Shown: positions 9,055-19,263, counted from the stretch's first letter. The stretch is DNA of 64,000 nt from Tepidibacter thalassicus DSM 15285 (GCF_900129915.1 NZ_FQXH01000007.1:154963-218962); one strand, 5' to 3'. Notes: generated by a model not told the origin, from the letters alone. Program-made: numbers and translations.

Positions 9055-10212
9055 TCAAATTTTTGTTACATTTCCAATTGATGCAAGTATAGATATAGTT
9101 ATAAAAAACATTATACCTACAGCAACTACAGCAGATAATATTATTGTCATTAAATTTCCTATTTCATTTAAATAGCTAGATATATTATCTTCTGATATAG
9201 GCTCTATAATTATCGCTGAAATTTTATACACTAACATAATAGATACTATTTTTAAAATAGGCAATAAACATATTCCTATTAATATAACAAGTGATGCTGC
9301 TCCTAATACACTTTTTAATAAATGAGATGAAGATAATAAAATTTCTATTGAATCAGACACAAAATTTCCTACAACTGGAATAAAATCTACTGCAAATTTT
9401 ATTGTCTTAACTGAAAACTTATCAAAAGATGTAACATATATACCTTGTATAGAAATTATCCCAAGATATACAGTTAATAAAAATCCAATAGTAAATATAT
9501 TTATCTGCTTTATAAAAGAAAAAAATTTTTTAAGTTTTATATTTTTAGATATACTATTTACAATCAATATTGAAAAAGATAAAGTCATCGTAATTATCAA
9601 AAATGTCTTAAAAATAATATTTATAAATACAATCCCTCCTAAAAACACAGGATTTAAAGCTGCAGATGTAACAGGAAAGCCCAGAGTTACCAAAAGAGCT
9701 ATCTCAATCGGAATTGCTATTTCCATAAAGCTCACCATATTATCTATAGTAACTTTACATATATCTAAAGCCTGTTTAAATCCTAAAAAACTTATAGATA
9801 TTATTACAATAAACACTGCGTAATTAGATATTTTATTTATAGATCCTGATGAAAAAGAATTATCTAAACTTTTAAGTATTGAAGATAATACAGCAAGCAC
9901 TAAAATACTAATAAATATTTTAAAATTCACCCTCAATTCTCTAAAAAAATATTGTTTAAGCATTTCTCCATCTATCAATTCCAATATATTTTTTTTCCCT
10001 TTTATTACATCCATAACAAAATTTTTAAAATTTACACTTTTTAACACTTGTTCATTTTCAAAAAACTCTTCCAACTTATATATTTGAATAGATTTTAGTT
10101 GATTTTCTATATATTCATTTATATCTTTTTTAGTTTCATCATTTTCTGCAAAAGATAAACTACTCATTAAAATCATCATAAATATAAGGCTAATAAATAC
10201 TCTTTTTCTCAT
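9055..10212 (-). CDS. spoIIIAE: Stage III sporulation protein AE
   Basis: A 385-residue polytopic protein with a signal peptide (VFISLIFMMILMSSLSFAEN) and about seven to eight later hydrophobic segments, including a long central block around the motif EIALLVTLGFPVTSAALNP. SpoIIIAE is the large membrane component of the spoIIIA complex. AGGAG is 7 bases before the ATG. The next gene starts 10 bases after its stop. Confidence 0.95.
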   Translation of the reverse strand: MRKRVFISLIFMMILMSSLSFAENDETKKDINEYIENQLKSIQIYKLEEFFENEQVLKSVNFKNFVMDVIKGKKNILELIDGEMLKQYFFRELRVNFKIFISILVLAVLSSILKSLDNSFSSGSINKISNYAVFIVIISISFLGFKQALDICKVTIDNMVSFMEIAIPIEIALLVTLGFPVTSAALNPVFLGGIVFINIIFKTFLIITMTLSFSILIVNSISKNIKLKKFFSFIKQINIFTIGFLLTVYLGIISIQGIYVTSFDKFSVKTIKFAVDFIPVVGNFVSDSIEILLSSSHLLKSVLGAASLVILIGICLLPILKIVSIMLVYKISAIIIEPISEDNISSYLNEIGNLMTIILSAVVAVGIMFFITISILASIGNVTKI

Positions 10213-10222
10213 AAGTAAACTC

Positions 10223-10609
10223 CTAAGGAATAATATTTATTATTGTATTTAATATAGACAACAGTATAGGAAAAGAAAGTGCAAGTATTATAACCTTTCC
10301 TCCAAATTCAAGTTTAGAAGCTATTGCACTTTCTCCACAATCTTTACAAATATGAATAGCAAATTCCATTAAATACGCTATTCCTACAATTTTAATTATT
10401 GTAGAGAAATACATATGATTAATATGTATTTTATTTGACAAATCATTTATACAACTAATTATGTAATTTATCTTGTAAATAGACGTTAAAAATATACCTA
10501 TACCAGTCAATAAAGCTATTGCCATACTTATTTCTGGTCTTTCTTTTTTAAATAATAAAGATAAAATAGTTCCTACAAAAGCCACAGAAATTAATTTAAC
10601 AAACTCCAA
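10223..10609 (-). CDS. spoIIIAD: Stage III sporulation protein AD
   Basis: A 128-residue membrane protein with four hydrophobic segments, GIGIFLTSIYKI and the conserved end FAIHICKDCGESAIASKLEFGGKVIILALSFPI-type region. It begins with TTG, 7 bases after AGGAAG. It belongs to the spoIIIA operon, 16 bases from spoIIIAC. Confidence 0.93.
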   Translation of the reverse strand: MEFVKLISVAFVGTILSLLFKKERPEISMAIALLTGIGIFLTSIYKINYIISCINDLSNKIHINHMYFSTIIKIVGIAYLMEFAIHICKDCGESAIASKLEFGGKVIILALSFPILLSILNTIINIIP

Positions 10610-10625
10610 CCTATCACTTCCTTTT

Positions 10626-10829
10626 TTAATAGAGATTAAACATTGTTTTTACTGCATCAAATAAATTACTCACTTCTTTTATTACCATAGTAAGCACAAG
10701 AACTATTCCCACAAGATTAGCTGCATATGCCCATTCCTCTTTACCTGCTTTTTGTAAAACTGAATGCAATACGGATAATAATATTCCTATACCGCCAATC
10801 TTAAAAATAAGATCTACATTTACTCCCAT
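10626..10829 (-). CDS. spoIIIAC: Stage III sporulation protein AC
   Basis: A 67-residue protein with two membrane helices (FKIGGIGILLSVLHSVLQKAG and YAANLVGIVLVLTMVIKE), the normal size and pattern of SpoIIIAC. AAGGAGGAGG precedes the ATG. Confidence 0.94.
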   Translation of the reverse strand: MGVNVDLIFKIGGIGILLSVLHSVLQKAGKEEWAYAANLVGIVLVLTMVIKEVSNLFDAVKTMFNLY

Positions 10830-10841
10830 AAAACCTCCTCC

Positions 10842-11363
10842 TTAAAAAAATATTATTACCAACAAAAAACCCATTACTAAAGTTAATTTTTTGTACAAAA
10901 TACCTTTGCTAGTTATTTCTATAAAAGCCTGTTGTTGCATCTTTTTCAAATTTTCTATTGTCAAATTTATAATTCTTTCTTGAGAGTAAAAATCACTTTT
11001 TCCCAAATTAATTATCAAATTTCTCAATTCATTAATTTCTTTTTCTTCTAAAAGAGTATTTTCTTTAACTAAAAAAATTGTTTCATCTAATATTTTTTCT
11101 AAATCTTTACTCTCATTCTGTTCTAAATTGGCGCTCAACTTTTCAAAAAATTTAGATACAGCAAATTCCTTTCTCTCACCTAATTTTGAAAAAACTTCTC
11201 CTAATGTATAAAGCCCAAATTCAAGCTGCATATAAAGAGTTTCTAAAATTTTAATCAAATCAGATATATCCTTATATTTCTTTTTATATATTTTACATAT
11301 TTCTTCTCCTAACAGAAAAAAGCATACTATTATTATTAAAGTCAGTACTGTTTTAATTAACAA
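10842..11363 (-). CDS. spoIIIAB: Stage III sporulation protein AB
   Basis: A 173-residue protein with an N-terminal membrane helix (LTLIIIVCFFLLGEE), a cytoplasmic helical domain resembling GspF, and a C-terminal membrane helix. The start is TTG, 5 bases after AGAGGTG; the longest open frame would start with ATG 27 bases upstream, inside spoIIIAA and before the ribosome site. The chosen start gives the usual family length (about 171). It overlaps spoIIIAA by 11 bases. Confidence 0.92.
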   Translation of the reverse strand: MLIKTVLTLIIIVCFFLLGEEICKIYKKKYKDISDLIKILETLYMQLEFGLYTLGEVFSKLGERKEFAVSKFFEKLSANLEQNESKDLEKILDETIFLVKENTLLEEKEINELRNLIINLGKSDFYSQERIINLTIENLKKMQQQAFIEITSKGILYKKLTLVMGFLLVIIFF

Positions 11364-12324
11364 AAATACACCTCTTTTCTTCCAAATCATATATTTTTTC
11401 TATTGTACCTGGACCTTTTCTTGAAGATAAAATAATTACTCTTTTAAACAGCTCCTTATCAAGTAAATTATTTAACTCTTTTCTATTTTGAATATCTTCT
11501 ATTCCATATCCATGAACAGATGTTATAAGACCTACTCCTCCATTTAAAGCGTTATAAAGCGATTTTATTTCTTTGCTATTCCCTATTTCATCTGTAACTA
11601 TTACATTTGGAGACATAGACCTTAACACCATCATCACCCCTATATCTTTTGGACAAGACTCTATAATATCCGTTCTAAATCCTATATCTCTTTGAGGCAC
11701 CCCTAAATAAGAGCCAGATATTTCATTTCTTTCATCTATTACAGCAACCTTTACACCTTCAAAATTATATTCTTTAATTCCATTACTTATTTTTTTTACT
11801 ATATCTCTAATAAGTGTTGTTTTTCCGCATTGAGGAGGTGAAATAATCAATGTGTTATATATTTCTCTTGGTGGTTTTATTATGTACTTTATTACTTTTT
11901 TTGAACAATTTAATACTTCCTTAGATATTCTTATATTTAAAGACGATATATGTTTTATATTTTTTATATTATTTTCTTCTATTATAACTTTGCCCCCAAT
12001 CCCTACTCTATGACCACCTCTTATAGTTATAAATCCCTTTTTTATATCATCTAAAAACGAATGTATAGAATATTTACATATAAGCTGAAATGTATGTTCT
12101 ATGTCTTCTTTTTTTACTATATAAGTGTCTTTATAATCGAGATCAAAACATTTTTTTCTTAAATTTAAAAAATAATCTTTATTATTTACACAAACCATAA
12201 GAGGCCGATTTATTCTAAGCCTTATTTCTTCTATGTCTCCTGTAAAATTACTTCTTACATTTAATAAACTCTCTTTTATATTTGTACTAAGTGAATTAAT
12301 AATTTCTTCTGGAAGTTTATTCAT
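11353..12324 (-). CDS. spoIIIAA: Stage III sporulation protein AA (ATPase)
   Basis: A 323-residue cytosolic ATPase of the secretion-ATPase (VirB11/GspE-like) type. Walker A is SPPQCGKTTL, the Walker B/Asp region is KVAVIDERNE, and VIVTDEIG follows. It is thought to power the spoIIIA channel. It is the first gene of the operon; AAGGAGG lies 8 bases before the ATG. The upstream gap is 117 bases and holds the fabF terminator and a possible mother-cell promoter. Confidence 0.96.
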   Translation of the reverse strand: MNKLPEEIINSLSTNIKESLLNVRSNFTGDIEEIRLRINRPLMVCVNNKDYFLNLRKKCFDLDYKDTYIVKKEDIEHTFQLICKYSIHSFLDDIKKGFITIRGGHRVGIGGKVIIEENNIKNIKHISSLNIRISKEVLNCSKKVIKYIIKPPREIYNTLIISPPQCGKTTLIRDIVKKISNGIKEYNFEGVKVAVIDERNEISGSYLGVPQRDIGFRTDIIESCPKDIGVMMVLRSMSPNVIVTDEIGNSKEIKSLYNALNGGVGLITSVHGYGIEDIQNRKELNNLLDKELFKRVIILSSRKGPGTIEKIYDLEEKRCIFVN

Positions 12325-12344
12325 AAAACTCGTCCTCCTTCCTA

Positions 12345-12380
12345 TTTGTAAATAATATTATTTTAAATTTAAAAATATGC
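12345..12380 (-). promoter_or_regulatory. Candidate sigma-E promoter for spoIIIA operon
   Basis: Minus-strand GCATATT (fits the sigma-E -35 pattern) is followed 14 bases later by AATATTAT, which matches only five of eight positions of the -10 consensus. Sigma-E control of spoIIIA is established in Bacillus; the site here is tentative. Confidence 0.35.
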
Positions 12381-12382
12381 AT

Positions 12383-12432
12383 AAAAAAGAGCTGCCCTAC
12401 AATAGAAATTAATTTCTATTGTAAGACAGCTT
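12383..12432 (-). terminator. Rho-independent terminator of the fab operon
   Basis: Long hairpin with arms around GAAGCTGTCTTACAATAGAA and its complement, followed on the minus strand by six T residues. Located just after fabF. Confidence 0.9.
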
Positions 12433-12441
12433 CTTTCTTTT

Positions 12442-13680
12442 TTATAAATACTTTTTAAACGCTAATGTTCCATTATGTCCACCAAATCCTAAAGAATTTG
12501 AAAGAGCATATTTAATTTCTTTTTCTCTTCCTTCATTTGCAACATAATCTAAATCAAGTTCTGGATCTTGATTTTGTATATTAATTGTAGGTGGTATAAA
12601 TCCTTCTTTTATTGCAAGGGCACAAACTATAGCTTCAACTCCTCCTGCAGCTCCTAAAAGATGTCCTGTCATAGATTTAGTTGAAGATACAGCTAAATTA
12701 TATGCATGACCTCCAAATACCGATTTAATTGCCATTGTTTCATTTTTATCATTAAGAGGAGTACTAGTTCCATGAGCATTTATATAGTCTACTTCTTCTT
12801 TCTTTATATTTCCATCAAGTAGAGCCATCTCCATGGCTCTTGCAGCACCTTCTCCACCTTCAGCTGGAGCTGTAATATGATATGCATCTGCTGTTAAGCC
12901 GTATCCTACTAATTCTGCATAAATAGTGGCATTTCTACTAAGTGCATGTTCAAGTTCTTCTAAAACTAATATTCCGGCTCCTTCTCCCATTACAAAACCA
13001 TCTCTATCTTTATCAAATGGTCTTGAAGCTGTTTTAGGATCATCATTTCTAGTTGACATTGCTTTCATTGTACAAAATCCTGCCACAGCAAGCGGAGTTA
13101 CAGGACTCTCTGCTCCTCCAGCAACCATTATATCAGCATCTCCTCTTTGAATTGCCTTAAAAGCATCTCCAATAGCATGAGTACCAGAAGCACAAGCAGT
13201 TACAACACTAGTATTAGGCCCTTTTGCTCCAAGCATTATAGAAATTTGACCAGCAGCTATATTTGTAATCATCATTGGAACAAAAAATGGACTAACTCTC
13301 TTTGGACCTTTTTCCAAAAGCTTTGTATGTTGTTCTTCTAGAGTTTCTATTCCACCTATTCCCGATCCTATAATTACACCAAATTTATTTTCATCAACAT
13401 TTTTTAAATCAAGTTCTGAATCTTCAATTGCCATTTTAGCCGATGCTACTGCAAATTGAGTAAATCTATCCATTCTTCTAGCTTCTCTTTTATCTATAAA
13501 ATCCGAAGCTTGAAAATCTTTAACTTCAGCAGCTATTTGAGTTGCAAAATCAGTAGCATCAAATCTAGTTATTTTATCAATTCCACAAACTCCTCTTTTC
13601 AAATTATTCCAAAAATTTTCCTTCCCTACTCCTATGGGCGTTACACATCCTATTCCTGTGACTACAACTCTTCTCTTCAT
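12442..13680 (-). CDS. fabF: Beta-ketoacyl-ACP synthase II
   Basis: A 412-residue condensing enzyme that elongates acyl-ACP. The active-site Cys is in [14 protein letters not shown], and the two His are in [11 protein letters not shown] and [13 protein letters not shown]. The start MKRRVVVTG is used because GGAGGGG is 7 bases upstream; a longer frame would add 12 unlikely residues. It is the last gene of the fapR operon. The usual acpP between fabG and fabF is missing; the gap to fabG is 44 bases. Confidence 0.97.
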   Translation of the reverse strand: MKRRVVVTGIGCVTPIGVGKENFWNNLKRGVCGIDKITRFDATDFATQIAAEVKDFQASDFIDKREARRMDRFTQFAVASAKMAIEDSELDLKNVDENKFGVIIGSGIGGIETLEEQHTKLLEKGPKRVSPFFVPMMITNIAAGQISIMLGAKGPNTSVVTACASGTHAIGDAFKAIQRGDADIMVAGGAESPVTPLAVAGFCTMKAMSTRNDDPKTASRPFDKDRDGFVMGEGAGILVLEELEHALSRNATIYAELVGYGLTADAYHITAPAEGGEGAARAMEMALLDGNIKKEEVDYINAHGTSTPLNDKNETMAIKSVFGGHAYNLAVSSTKSMTGHLLGAAGGVEAIVCALAIKEGFIPPTINIQNQDPELDLDYVANEGREKEIKYALSNSLGFGGHNGTLAFKKYL

Positions 13681-13724
13681 AAATTCCCCTCCAAAAACAC
13701 TTATTTTCTTCAACACTATTTATT

Positions 13725-14471
13725 TTACTGCATTACCATACCACCGTCTACATTTATAACTTGACCTGTTATATAAGAAGACATATCACTAACTAAAAAT
13801 GCTACTAAATTAGCTACATCCTCTGGCTTTCCAAATTTTCTCATAGGTATACTTTCCTCATAATATTTTTTCACATCTTCTTTTAAAACTTCAGTCATTT
13901 CAGTTTCTATAAACCCTGGAGCTATAGCATTTATGTTTATATTTCTCGCAGCAAGTTCTCTTGCTGTTGCCTTTGTAAAACCTATAACTCCAGCTTTAGA
14001 TGCACAATAATTTGCTTGTCCTGCATTTCCTATAACACCAACTACAGAAGCCATATTTATTATTTTACCATATCTTTGCTTCATCATAGGTCTAGTTACT
14101 GCTTTTGTACAATTAAATACTCCTTTTAAATTTACAGAAATTACTTTATCAAAATCTTCTTCTTTCATTTTCATTAAAAGAGTATCTTTAGTTATCCCTG
14201 CATTATTTACCAATATATCTATTTTTCCAAATTCCTTTATAACTTCATCTACCATATTCTGTGCATCTTCAAAATTAGATACATCGCATTTTATAACAAA
14301 AGACTTTACTCCATATTTTTCTATTTCTTCCTTAGTTTTAAGTGCATCTTCTTCTCTTGAAGTATAGTTTATAGCAACATTAGCTCCTAAAGATGCAAGT
14401 TTTATAGCAATAGCTTTTCCTATTCCTCTTGAACCTCCTGTTACAAGAGCAACTTTATCTTTTAAATGCAT
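13725..14471 (-). CDS. fabG: 3-oxoacyl-ACP reductase
   Basis: A 248-residue short-chain dehydrogenase that reduces beta-ketoacyl-ACP with NADPH. It shows TGGSRGIGKA, NNAG (in LVNNAGITKD), catalytic Ser in MASVVG and YCASKAG. It begins 4 bases after fabD, with AAGGGGG upstream, so translation is coupled. Confidence 0.97.
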   Translation of the reverse strand: MHLKDKVALVTGGSRGIGKAIAIKLASLGANVAINYTSREEDALKTKEEIEKYGVKSFVIKCDVSNFEDAQNMVDEVIKEFGKIDILVNNAGITKDTLLMKMKEEDFDKVISVNLKGVFNCTKAVTRPMMKQRYGKIINMASVVGVIGNAGQANYCASKAGVIGFTKATARELAARNININAIAPGFIETEMTEVLKEDVKKYYEESIPMRKFGKPEDVANLVAFLVSDMSSYITGQVINVDGGMVMQ

Positions 14472-14475
14472 AAAT

Positions 14476-15423
14476 TTACCCCCTTATATCATTTATAAAT
14501 TTTTCTAAAGTAGCTGTATTTTCTACATTGTAAATATTCACCTTTGTATTCAATTTTTTAGATATTTTATTTACAAATCCTTTTAATGTTTTTGAAGGAC
14601 CTATTTCAACAAAAGTATCAAATCCATCTTTTATAAGTCTTTCTATTGAATCTTCCCAAAGTACAGACGAACTAACTTGCTTAACTAAAAACTCCTTTAT
14701 ATCTTCTTTTTTTACATAATCAGCTGTAACATTAGTAACTACCGGAACTTGCAAATGATTAAATTCTACTTTATCAAGTTCTTTCTTAAGATTTTCTCCA
14801 GCTTTAATTAACATAGAAGAATGAAAAGGAGCACTCACTTTTAATATAACAGCCTTTTTAGCCCCTTTTTCCTTACACAACTGCACTGCTTTTTCTACTG
14901 CTTTTATTTCTCCTGATATAACTATTTGCCCTGGACTATTAAAATTAGCAGCTTCTACAATCCCTTCTTTTGAAACCTCATCTAATACATCTATTAATAT
15001 ATCTCTTTCAAGACCAAGAATTGCTGCCATTGTTCCAACACCTTCAGGAACTGCTTCTTGCATATATTTTCCTCTTTTTTTAACAAGCACTACAGCTTCT
15101 TCAAAAGTTATTGCACCAGATGCTACTAAAGCTGAATATTCACCTAAAGACAATCCTGCACAAGCATCAAATTTTATATCTAATTTTTCTTTTAAAACTT
15201 CAAATAAAGCAATACTTAAAGTAAGAATAGCCGGCTGAGTATTTTCAGTTTTAGTAAGAATTTCATCTGGTCCTTCAAACATTATAGATTTTAAATCCAT
15301 ATGTAAAACTTCATTAGCTTTATCAAATATTTTTCTTGCACTTTCATAATTTTCGTATACATCTTTACCCATACCTACATATTGAGATCCTTGTCCCGGA
15401 AATACAAAAGCCACTTTACCCAT
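14476..15423 (-). CDS. fabD: Malonyl-CoA:ACP transacylase
   Basis: A 315-residue enzyme loading malonyl groups onto ACP. It starts MGKVAFVFPGQGSQ, and the nucleophile motif reads GLSLGEYSAL (the common form is GHSLGE). The catalytic His lies in VSAPFHSSML. The start is fixed by AGGAGGGG 4 to 5 bases upstream of this ATG rather than six codons earlier. Confidence 0.97.
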   Translation of the reverse strand: MGKVAFVFPGQGSQYVGMGKDVYENYESARKIFDKANEVLHMDLKSIMFEGPDEILTKTENTQPAILTLSIALFEVLKEKLDIKFDACAGLSLGEYSALVASGAITFEEAVVLVKKRGKYMQEAVPEGVGTMAAILGLERDILIDVLDEVSKEGIVEAANFNSPGQIVISGEIKAVEKAVQLCKEKGAKKAVILKVSAPFHSSMLIKAGENLKKELDKVEFNHLQVPVVTNVTADYVKKEDIKEFLVKQVSSSVLWEDSIERLIKDGFDTFVEIGPSKTLKGFVNKISKKLNTKVNIYNVENTATLEKFINDIRG

Positions 15424-15433
15424 AAAACCCCTC

Positions 15434-16363
15434 CTAAACATCTAAATTAGATATTACTTTTTTAGCATCATCTATAATTTCTTCCACAATTTCTTTACAA
15501 GTTTTTATTTCTTTTACCATAGCAGCACTTTGTCCAGCCATTATAGATCCATTTTCCATATCTCCGTCTATTACTGCTGCTCTTAAAGAGCCTACCCCTT
15601 TTTCATCTATAATACTCGGATCTGCTCCTTCTTTTTCAAGTTTTATTAATTCTTTCATTAATTTATTTTTTAATGCTCTAACAGGATGTCCAGTGCTTCT
15701 ACCACTAACTACAGCATCTCTATCTTTTGCATTAATTATTGCTTTTTTATAATTTTCATGAACAGTACATTCTGTACTACAAATAAATTTAGTTCCTATC
15801 TGAACTCCTTCAGCTCCTAGTGCAAATACTGCTGCCATTCCTCTTCCATCAGCAATTCCTCCTGCAGCTATTACAGGAATACTAACTTCATCTACAACTT
15901 GAGGAACTAAAACCATAGTTGTAAGTTCTCCTATGTGTCCTCCTGCTTCTGTTCCTTCTACTATAACAGCATCTGCTCCATATTTTTCCATTCTCTTTGC
16001 TAAAGCCACCGATGGAACTACTGGAATTATTTTAGTTCCAATTTCTTTTAATTTTTTCATATACTTAGCAGGGTTTCCTGCTCCAGTTGTAATTACCGAA
16101 ACTCTTTCTTCATATATAACATCCATAACTTCATCAACATATGGTGATAACAACATTACATTCACACCAAACGGCTTATTGGTAAGTTCTTTTGCCTTTT
16201 TAATTTCATTTCTTACAATATCTGCTGGGGCATTTCCTGCTGCAATAAGTCCAAGCCCCCCTGCATTTGATACTGCCGATGCAAGTTCAGCCGTAGCAAC
16301 CCATGCCATTCCACCTTGAATTATTGGATATTTTATACCTAAAAGATTACACACTCTATTCAT
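15434..16363 (-). CDS. fabK: FMN-dependent enoyl-ACP reductase II
   Basis: A 309-residue TIM-barrel flavoprotein that reduces enoyl-ACP with NADH, replacing FabI. It shows YPIIQGGMAWVA, GVNVML, EGTEAGGHIG and VIAAGGIADGRGMAA. Because FabK is insensitive to triclosan, an organism using it alone would be expected to resist that compound. The start MNRVCNLLG follows AGGAGGG; the longest frame adds 15 residues within the fabH end. Confidence 0.96.
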   Translation of the reverse strand: MNRVCNLLGIKYPIIQGGMAWVATAELASAVSNAGGLGLIAAGNAPADIVRNEIKKAKELTNKPFGVNVMLLSPYVDEVMDVIYEERVSVITTGAGNPAKYMKKLKEIGTKIIPVVPSVALAKRMEKYGADAVIVEGTEAGGHIGELTTMVLVPQVVDEVSIPVIAAGGIADGRGMAAVFALGAEGVQIGTKFICSTECTVHENYKKAIINAKDRDAVVSGRSTGHPVRALKNKLMKELIKLEKEGADPSIIDEKGVGSLRAAVIDGDMENGSIMAGQSAAMVKEIKTCKEIVEEIIDDAKKVISNLDV

Positions 16364-16374
16364 ACAAATCCCTC

Positions 16375-17370
16375 CTAAATACTCCATTTTATAACTGCTG
16401 AACCCCAAGTAAGTCCTGCTCCAAATCCCACTAAAACAACATTATCTCCTTTTTTTATTTTTTCCTTTCTATAAGCTTCATCAAGTGCAACTGGAATAGA
16501 AGCCGCTGACATATTTCCATACTCATCTAAATTAACATATACCTTATCCATATCAACTTTTAATCTTTTAGCTGCAGCTTCTATTATCCTTATATTAGCT
16601 TGATGAGGTACTAAATAATCTATATCTTCTAAACCTAAACCAGCAAGTTCTAATGCTTCCTTAGAAGCTTTAGGCATAATTCTAACCGCAAATTTAAACA
16701 CATCACTTCCAGCCATTTTTATATAGTGAAGTCTATTTTCTACAGTATCAATACTAGCAGGCATTCTCGACCCTCCTGCTGGCATGTTTAAACATTCTCC
16801 GCCTGCTCCATCTGCACCTAAAGTTGTCGATAATATTCCTTCATTTTCTTTAACTTCTCCTAATACTGCTGCTCCTGCTCCATCACCAAACAATACACAT
16901 GTATTTCTGTCTTTCCAATCTAATATCTTAGAAAGAGTTTCTGCTCCTATTATTAATACTTTTTTATACATTCCTGTTTCTATAAAATTTTTTCCAACAC
17001 TCATCGCATATATAAATCCTGAACAACCAGCTTCTAAATCAAATGTAGCCGCATTAACCGCTCCTATATTTTTTTGAATTATACAAGCTGTTGATGGAAA
17101 TGCCATATCAGGAGTTACAGTTGCTACTATTATTAAATCAATTTCTTCAGCACTAATACCTGCAGACTTTATTGCCTTCTGTGCAGCAATTGTAGCAAGA
17201 TCAGAAGTTGCTGTATTTTCATCAGCTACTCTTCTTTTTTTGATCCCAGTTCTTGTAACTATCCATTCATCTGATGTATCAACCATTTTTTCCAAATCAA
17301 AGTTAGTAAGAACTTTTTCTGGAACACAACTTCCTAAACCAATAATTCCAGCTCTTTTTAATTTATTCAA
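16375..17370 (-). CDS. fabH: Beta-ketoacyl-ACP synthase III
   Basis: A 331-residue initiating condensing enzyme joining acyl-CoA and malonyl-ACP. The Cys-His-Asn triad is visible in [21 protein letters not shown] and EYGNMSAAS. Start codon: two in-frame TTG codons exist; the second is chosen because it is 9 bases from AGGAG whereas the first touches that site. It overlaps the plsX stop by 8 bases. Confidence 0.95.
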   Translation of the reverse strand: MNKLKRAGIIGLGSCVPEKVLTNFDLEKMVDTSDEWIVTRTGIKKRRVADENTATSDLATIAAQKAIKSAGISAEEIDLIIVATVTPDMAFPSTACIIQKNIGAVNAATFDLEAGCSGFIYAMSVGKNFIETGMYKKVLIIGAETLSKILDWKDRNTCVLFGDGAGAAVLGEVKENEGILSTTLGADGAGGECLNMPAGGSRMPASIDTVENRLHYIKMAGSDVFKFAVRIMPKASKEALELAGLGLEDIDYLVPHQANIRIIEAAAKRLKVDMDKVYVNLDEYGNMSAASIPVALDEAYRKEKIKKGDNVVLVGFGAGLTWGSAVIKWSI

Positions 17371-18373
17371 TATTATCAACTCCTAATTTATCTATTTTTA
17401 GTTTAATCTCATTCAAAACATTGCCTTCTACAAATTTAATACTCTGTTTAATTGCGTTTTTTATAGCTTTTGCATTAGAGCTTCCATGTGCTTTAATTAA
17501 AGCTCCATTCACTCCAAGAAAAGGTGCACCACCATATTCTGTATAATCTAATTTTCTTTTCATATCTACTAAATCACCTTTTAATAATGTCGCTCCAATC
17601 TTTGTCTTAATGCTATTTGTAAAAATTTCTTTAAGCATTGAAAATATCGACATAGCAACCCCTTCTATGAGCTTTAAAATTACATTTCCCGTAAATCCAT
17701 CACAAACTATTACATCACTATAACCATAAGGTATATTCCTAGCTTCAACATTTCCTACAAAATTTATATCTTCATTACTTTTTAATAGTTCATAAGATTT
17801 TTTAGTAAGCTCATTCCCTTTTCCTTCTTCTTCTCCAACATTTACAATTCCAACTTTAGGACTATTTATTTTTAAAATTTTATTAGCATAAATAGAACCC
17901 ATAACACCGAATTCTAATAAATTTCTAGGTTTACAATCAGCATTAGCTCCTGCATCTAGTAATACTGACATTCCTTTTTTATTTGGCAAAAACGTACAAA
18001 GAGCAGGTCTATCTACTCCTTTTATTCTTCCAAGTATAAACAACCCTCCAGCGAGAAGTGCTCCAGTATTTCCAGCAGAAACTATAGCATCAGCTTTACC
18101 TTCTTTTACTAAATTTAAAGCTACTACCATAGAGGAATCTTTTTTACTTCTTATTGCTTTTACAGGTTTATCTTCATTTAAAATTATTTCACTCGTATGA
18201 ATTATTTCTAATTTACTTTTATCAAATGTGTATTTATTAAAATTTTCTTCTAATATATTTTTATCTCCAATTGCTATTATTTCTACATTAAATTCATTTA
18301 TAGCACTGACTATTCCTTCGACAGTTGAATACGGGGCATTATCTCCTCCCATACAGTCAACTACTATCTTCAC
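17363..18373 (-). CDS. plsX: Phosphate acyltransferase PlsX
   Basis: A 336-residue enzyme making acyl-phosphate from acyl-ACP for phospholipid synthesis. It begins [11 protein letters not shown] and carries [19 protein letters not shown] and [11 protein letters not shown], both family signatures. Translation starts at GTG, 7 bases after GGGAGG. It follows fapR in the standard fapR-plsX order. Confidence 0.97.
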   Translation of the reverse strand: MKIVVDCMGGDNAPYSTVEGIVSAINEFNVEIIAIGDKNILEENFNKYTFDKSKLEIIHTSEIILNEDKPVKAIRSKKDSSMVVALNLVKEGKADAIVSAGNTGALLAGGLFILGRIKGVDRPALCTFLPNKKGMSVLLDAGANADCKPRNLLEFGVMGSIYANKILKINSPKVGIVNVGEEEGKGNELTKKSYELLKSNEDINFVGNVEARNIPYGYSDVIVCDGFTGNVILKLIEGVAMSIFSMLKEIFTNSIKTKIGATLLKGDLVDMKRKLDYTEYGGAPFLGVNGALIKAHGSSNAKAIKNAIKQSIKFVEGNVLNEIKLKIDKLGVDNIE

Positions 18374-18387
18374 ATTTATTCCTCCCT

Positions 18388-18945
18388 TTAAAATATCTCA
18401 TTAAAAATAAATTTCCCCCTAAAAACCTGTTCGTGATTTTTGTTGTTTATTTTAACGTGCACATAATGCTTTTTATCTCTTACTCTAATTACCTCTGCTT
18501 TTGCTATAAGTCTATCATTAGGTCTTATAGGATTTATATTTTTTATATTTGCAACCCCCATAAGTACTACAGGAGCATTGACTACTGCCATGGCTAATGA
18601 TTCTGCTTGAGCAAAAACAAAATGTCCTCTTACTATATTTGTTTTAGAATATGTCATATAAGAAGTAGTTTCAAGTATTGAGATCCCTAAATTTCCGACA
18701 TCTAAATCTATAATTTCTCCTACAATTTCTTTACTTCCCAAAGTTTTTACTTTATTTATATTATCTTCCGCAACCTTTTTTACTCTTTCTCTAAGTTCTG
18801 GTATACCAAGTCTCAATCTATCTAATCGTATAGTTTGTATACTAACGCCAAAATAGGCAGATAATTCTTCATCTGTATAAAAAGGGTCTTGTTTTAACAT
18901 TTGGGAAAGCTCTTTTTGTCTTGTTTCTTTACTCTTTCTTTTCAC
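18388..18945 (-). CDS. fapR: Fatty acid and phospholipid biosynthesis repressor FapR
   Basis: A 185-residue repressor: an N-terminal winged helix region ([19 protein letters not shown]) and a C-terminal hotdog domain ([21 protein letters not shown], [15 protein letters not shown]) that binds malonyl-CoA. The start is GTG (then [12 protein letters not shown]), 8 bases after AGGGG; this gives the usual length near 188, whereas the longest frame would extend 37 residues upstream across the promoter. A FapR operator sits just upstream, so the operon is self-regulated. Confidence 0.96.
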   Translation of the reverse strand: MKRKSKETRQKELSQMLKQDPFYTDEELSAYFGVSIQTIRLDRLRLGIPELRERVKKVAEDNINKVKTLGSKEIVGEIIDLDVGNLGISILETTSYMTYSKTNIVRGHFVFAQAESLAMAVVNAPVVLMGVANIKNINPIRPNDRLIAKAEVIRVRDKKHYVHVKINNKNHEQVFRGKFIFNEIF

Positions 18946-18973
18946 GGTTTTCACCCCTAAATTATAACTCGTC

Positions 18974-18990
18974 TTAGTACCAGATACTAA
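18974..18990. promoter_or_regulatory. FapR operator
   Basis: TTAGTACCAGATACTAA, matching the known 17-bp FapR palindrome (TTAGTACC-N4-ACTAA). It lies 4 bases downstream of the -10 box, covering the transcription start, the classical place for repression relieved by malonyl-CoA. Confidence 0.92.
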
Positions 18991-18994
18991 TATT

Positions 18995-19023
18995 AGTATA
19001 TAATATTTAATACTATAAATCAA
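18995..19023 (-). promoter_or_regulatory. Sigma-A type promoter of the fapR-fab operon
   Basis: Minus-strand TTGATT (19018-19023), a 17-base spacer and TATACT (18995-19000). The FapR operator follows immediately. Confidence 0.85.
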
Positions 19024-19032
19024 TATAGCAAA

Positions 19033-19067
19033 AAAACAAAAAGCATGTAGTTGCAACTACATGCTTT
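19033..19067 (-). terminator. Rho-independent terminator of yceD-rpmF
   Basis: An 11-base stem, AAAGCATGTAG and CTACATGCTTT with loop TTGCAA (19040-19067), followed on the minus strand by a T-rich tract broken by one G. It begins 6 bases after the rpmF stop. Confidence 0.9.
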
Positions 19068-19073
19068 TCTTTA

Positions 19074-19250
19074 TTATTTAGCTACTACTTCTTTACCTTT
19101 ATAGTATCCACAATCTGGGCATACTCTGTGTGGTAATTTTGGTTCGTGACACTGTGGGCATTTTACAAACCCTACTGCAACCATTTTTGAATTAGCTGCT
19201 CTTCTTGAATCTCTTTTTGATCTTGAAGTTTTACGCTTTGGTACTGCCAT
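19074..19250 (-). CDS. rpmF: 50S ribosomal protein L32
   Basis: A 58-residue protein starting [18 protein letters not shown]. It has a zinc-ribbon form with CPQC and CPDC pairs (Zn-binding L32 variant) and ends [21 protein letters not shown] precedes the ATG. It follows the YceD-like gene by 13 bases, the standard pairing. Confidence 0.97.
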   Translation of the reverse strand: MAVPKRKTSRSKRDSRRAANSKMVAVGFVKCPQCHEPKLPHRVCPDCGYYKGKEVVAK

Positions 19251-19263
19251 TTATCCCACCTCC

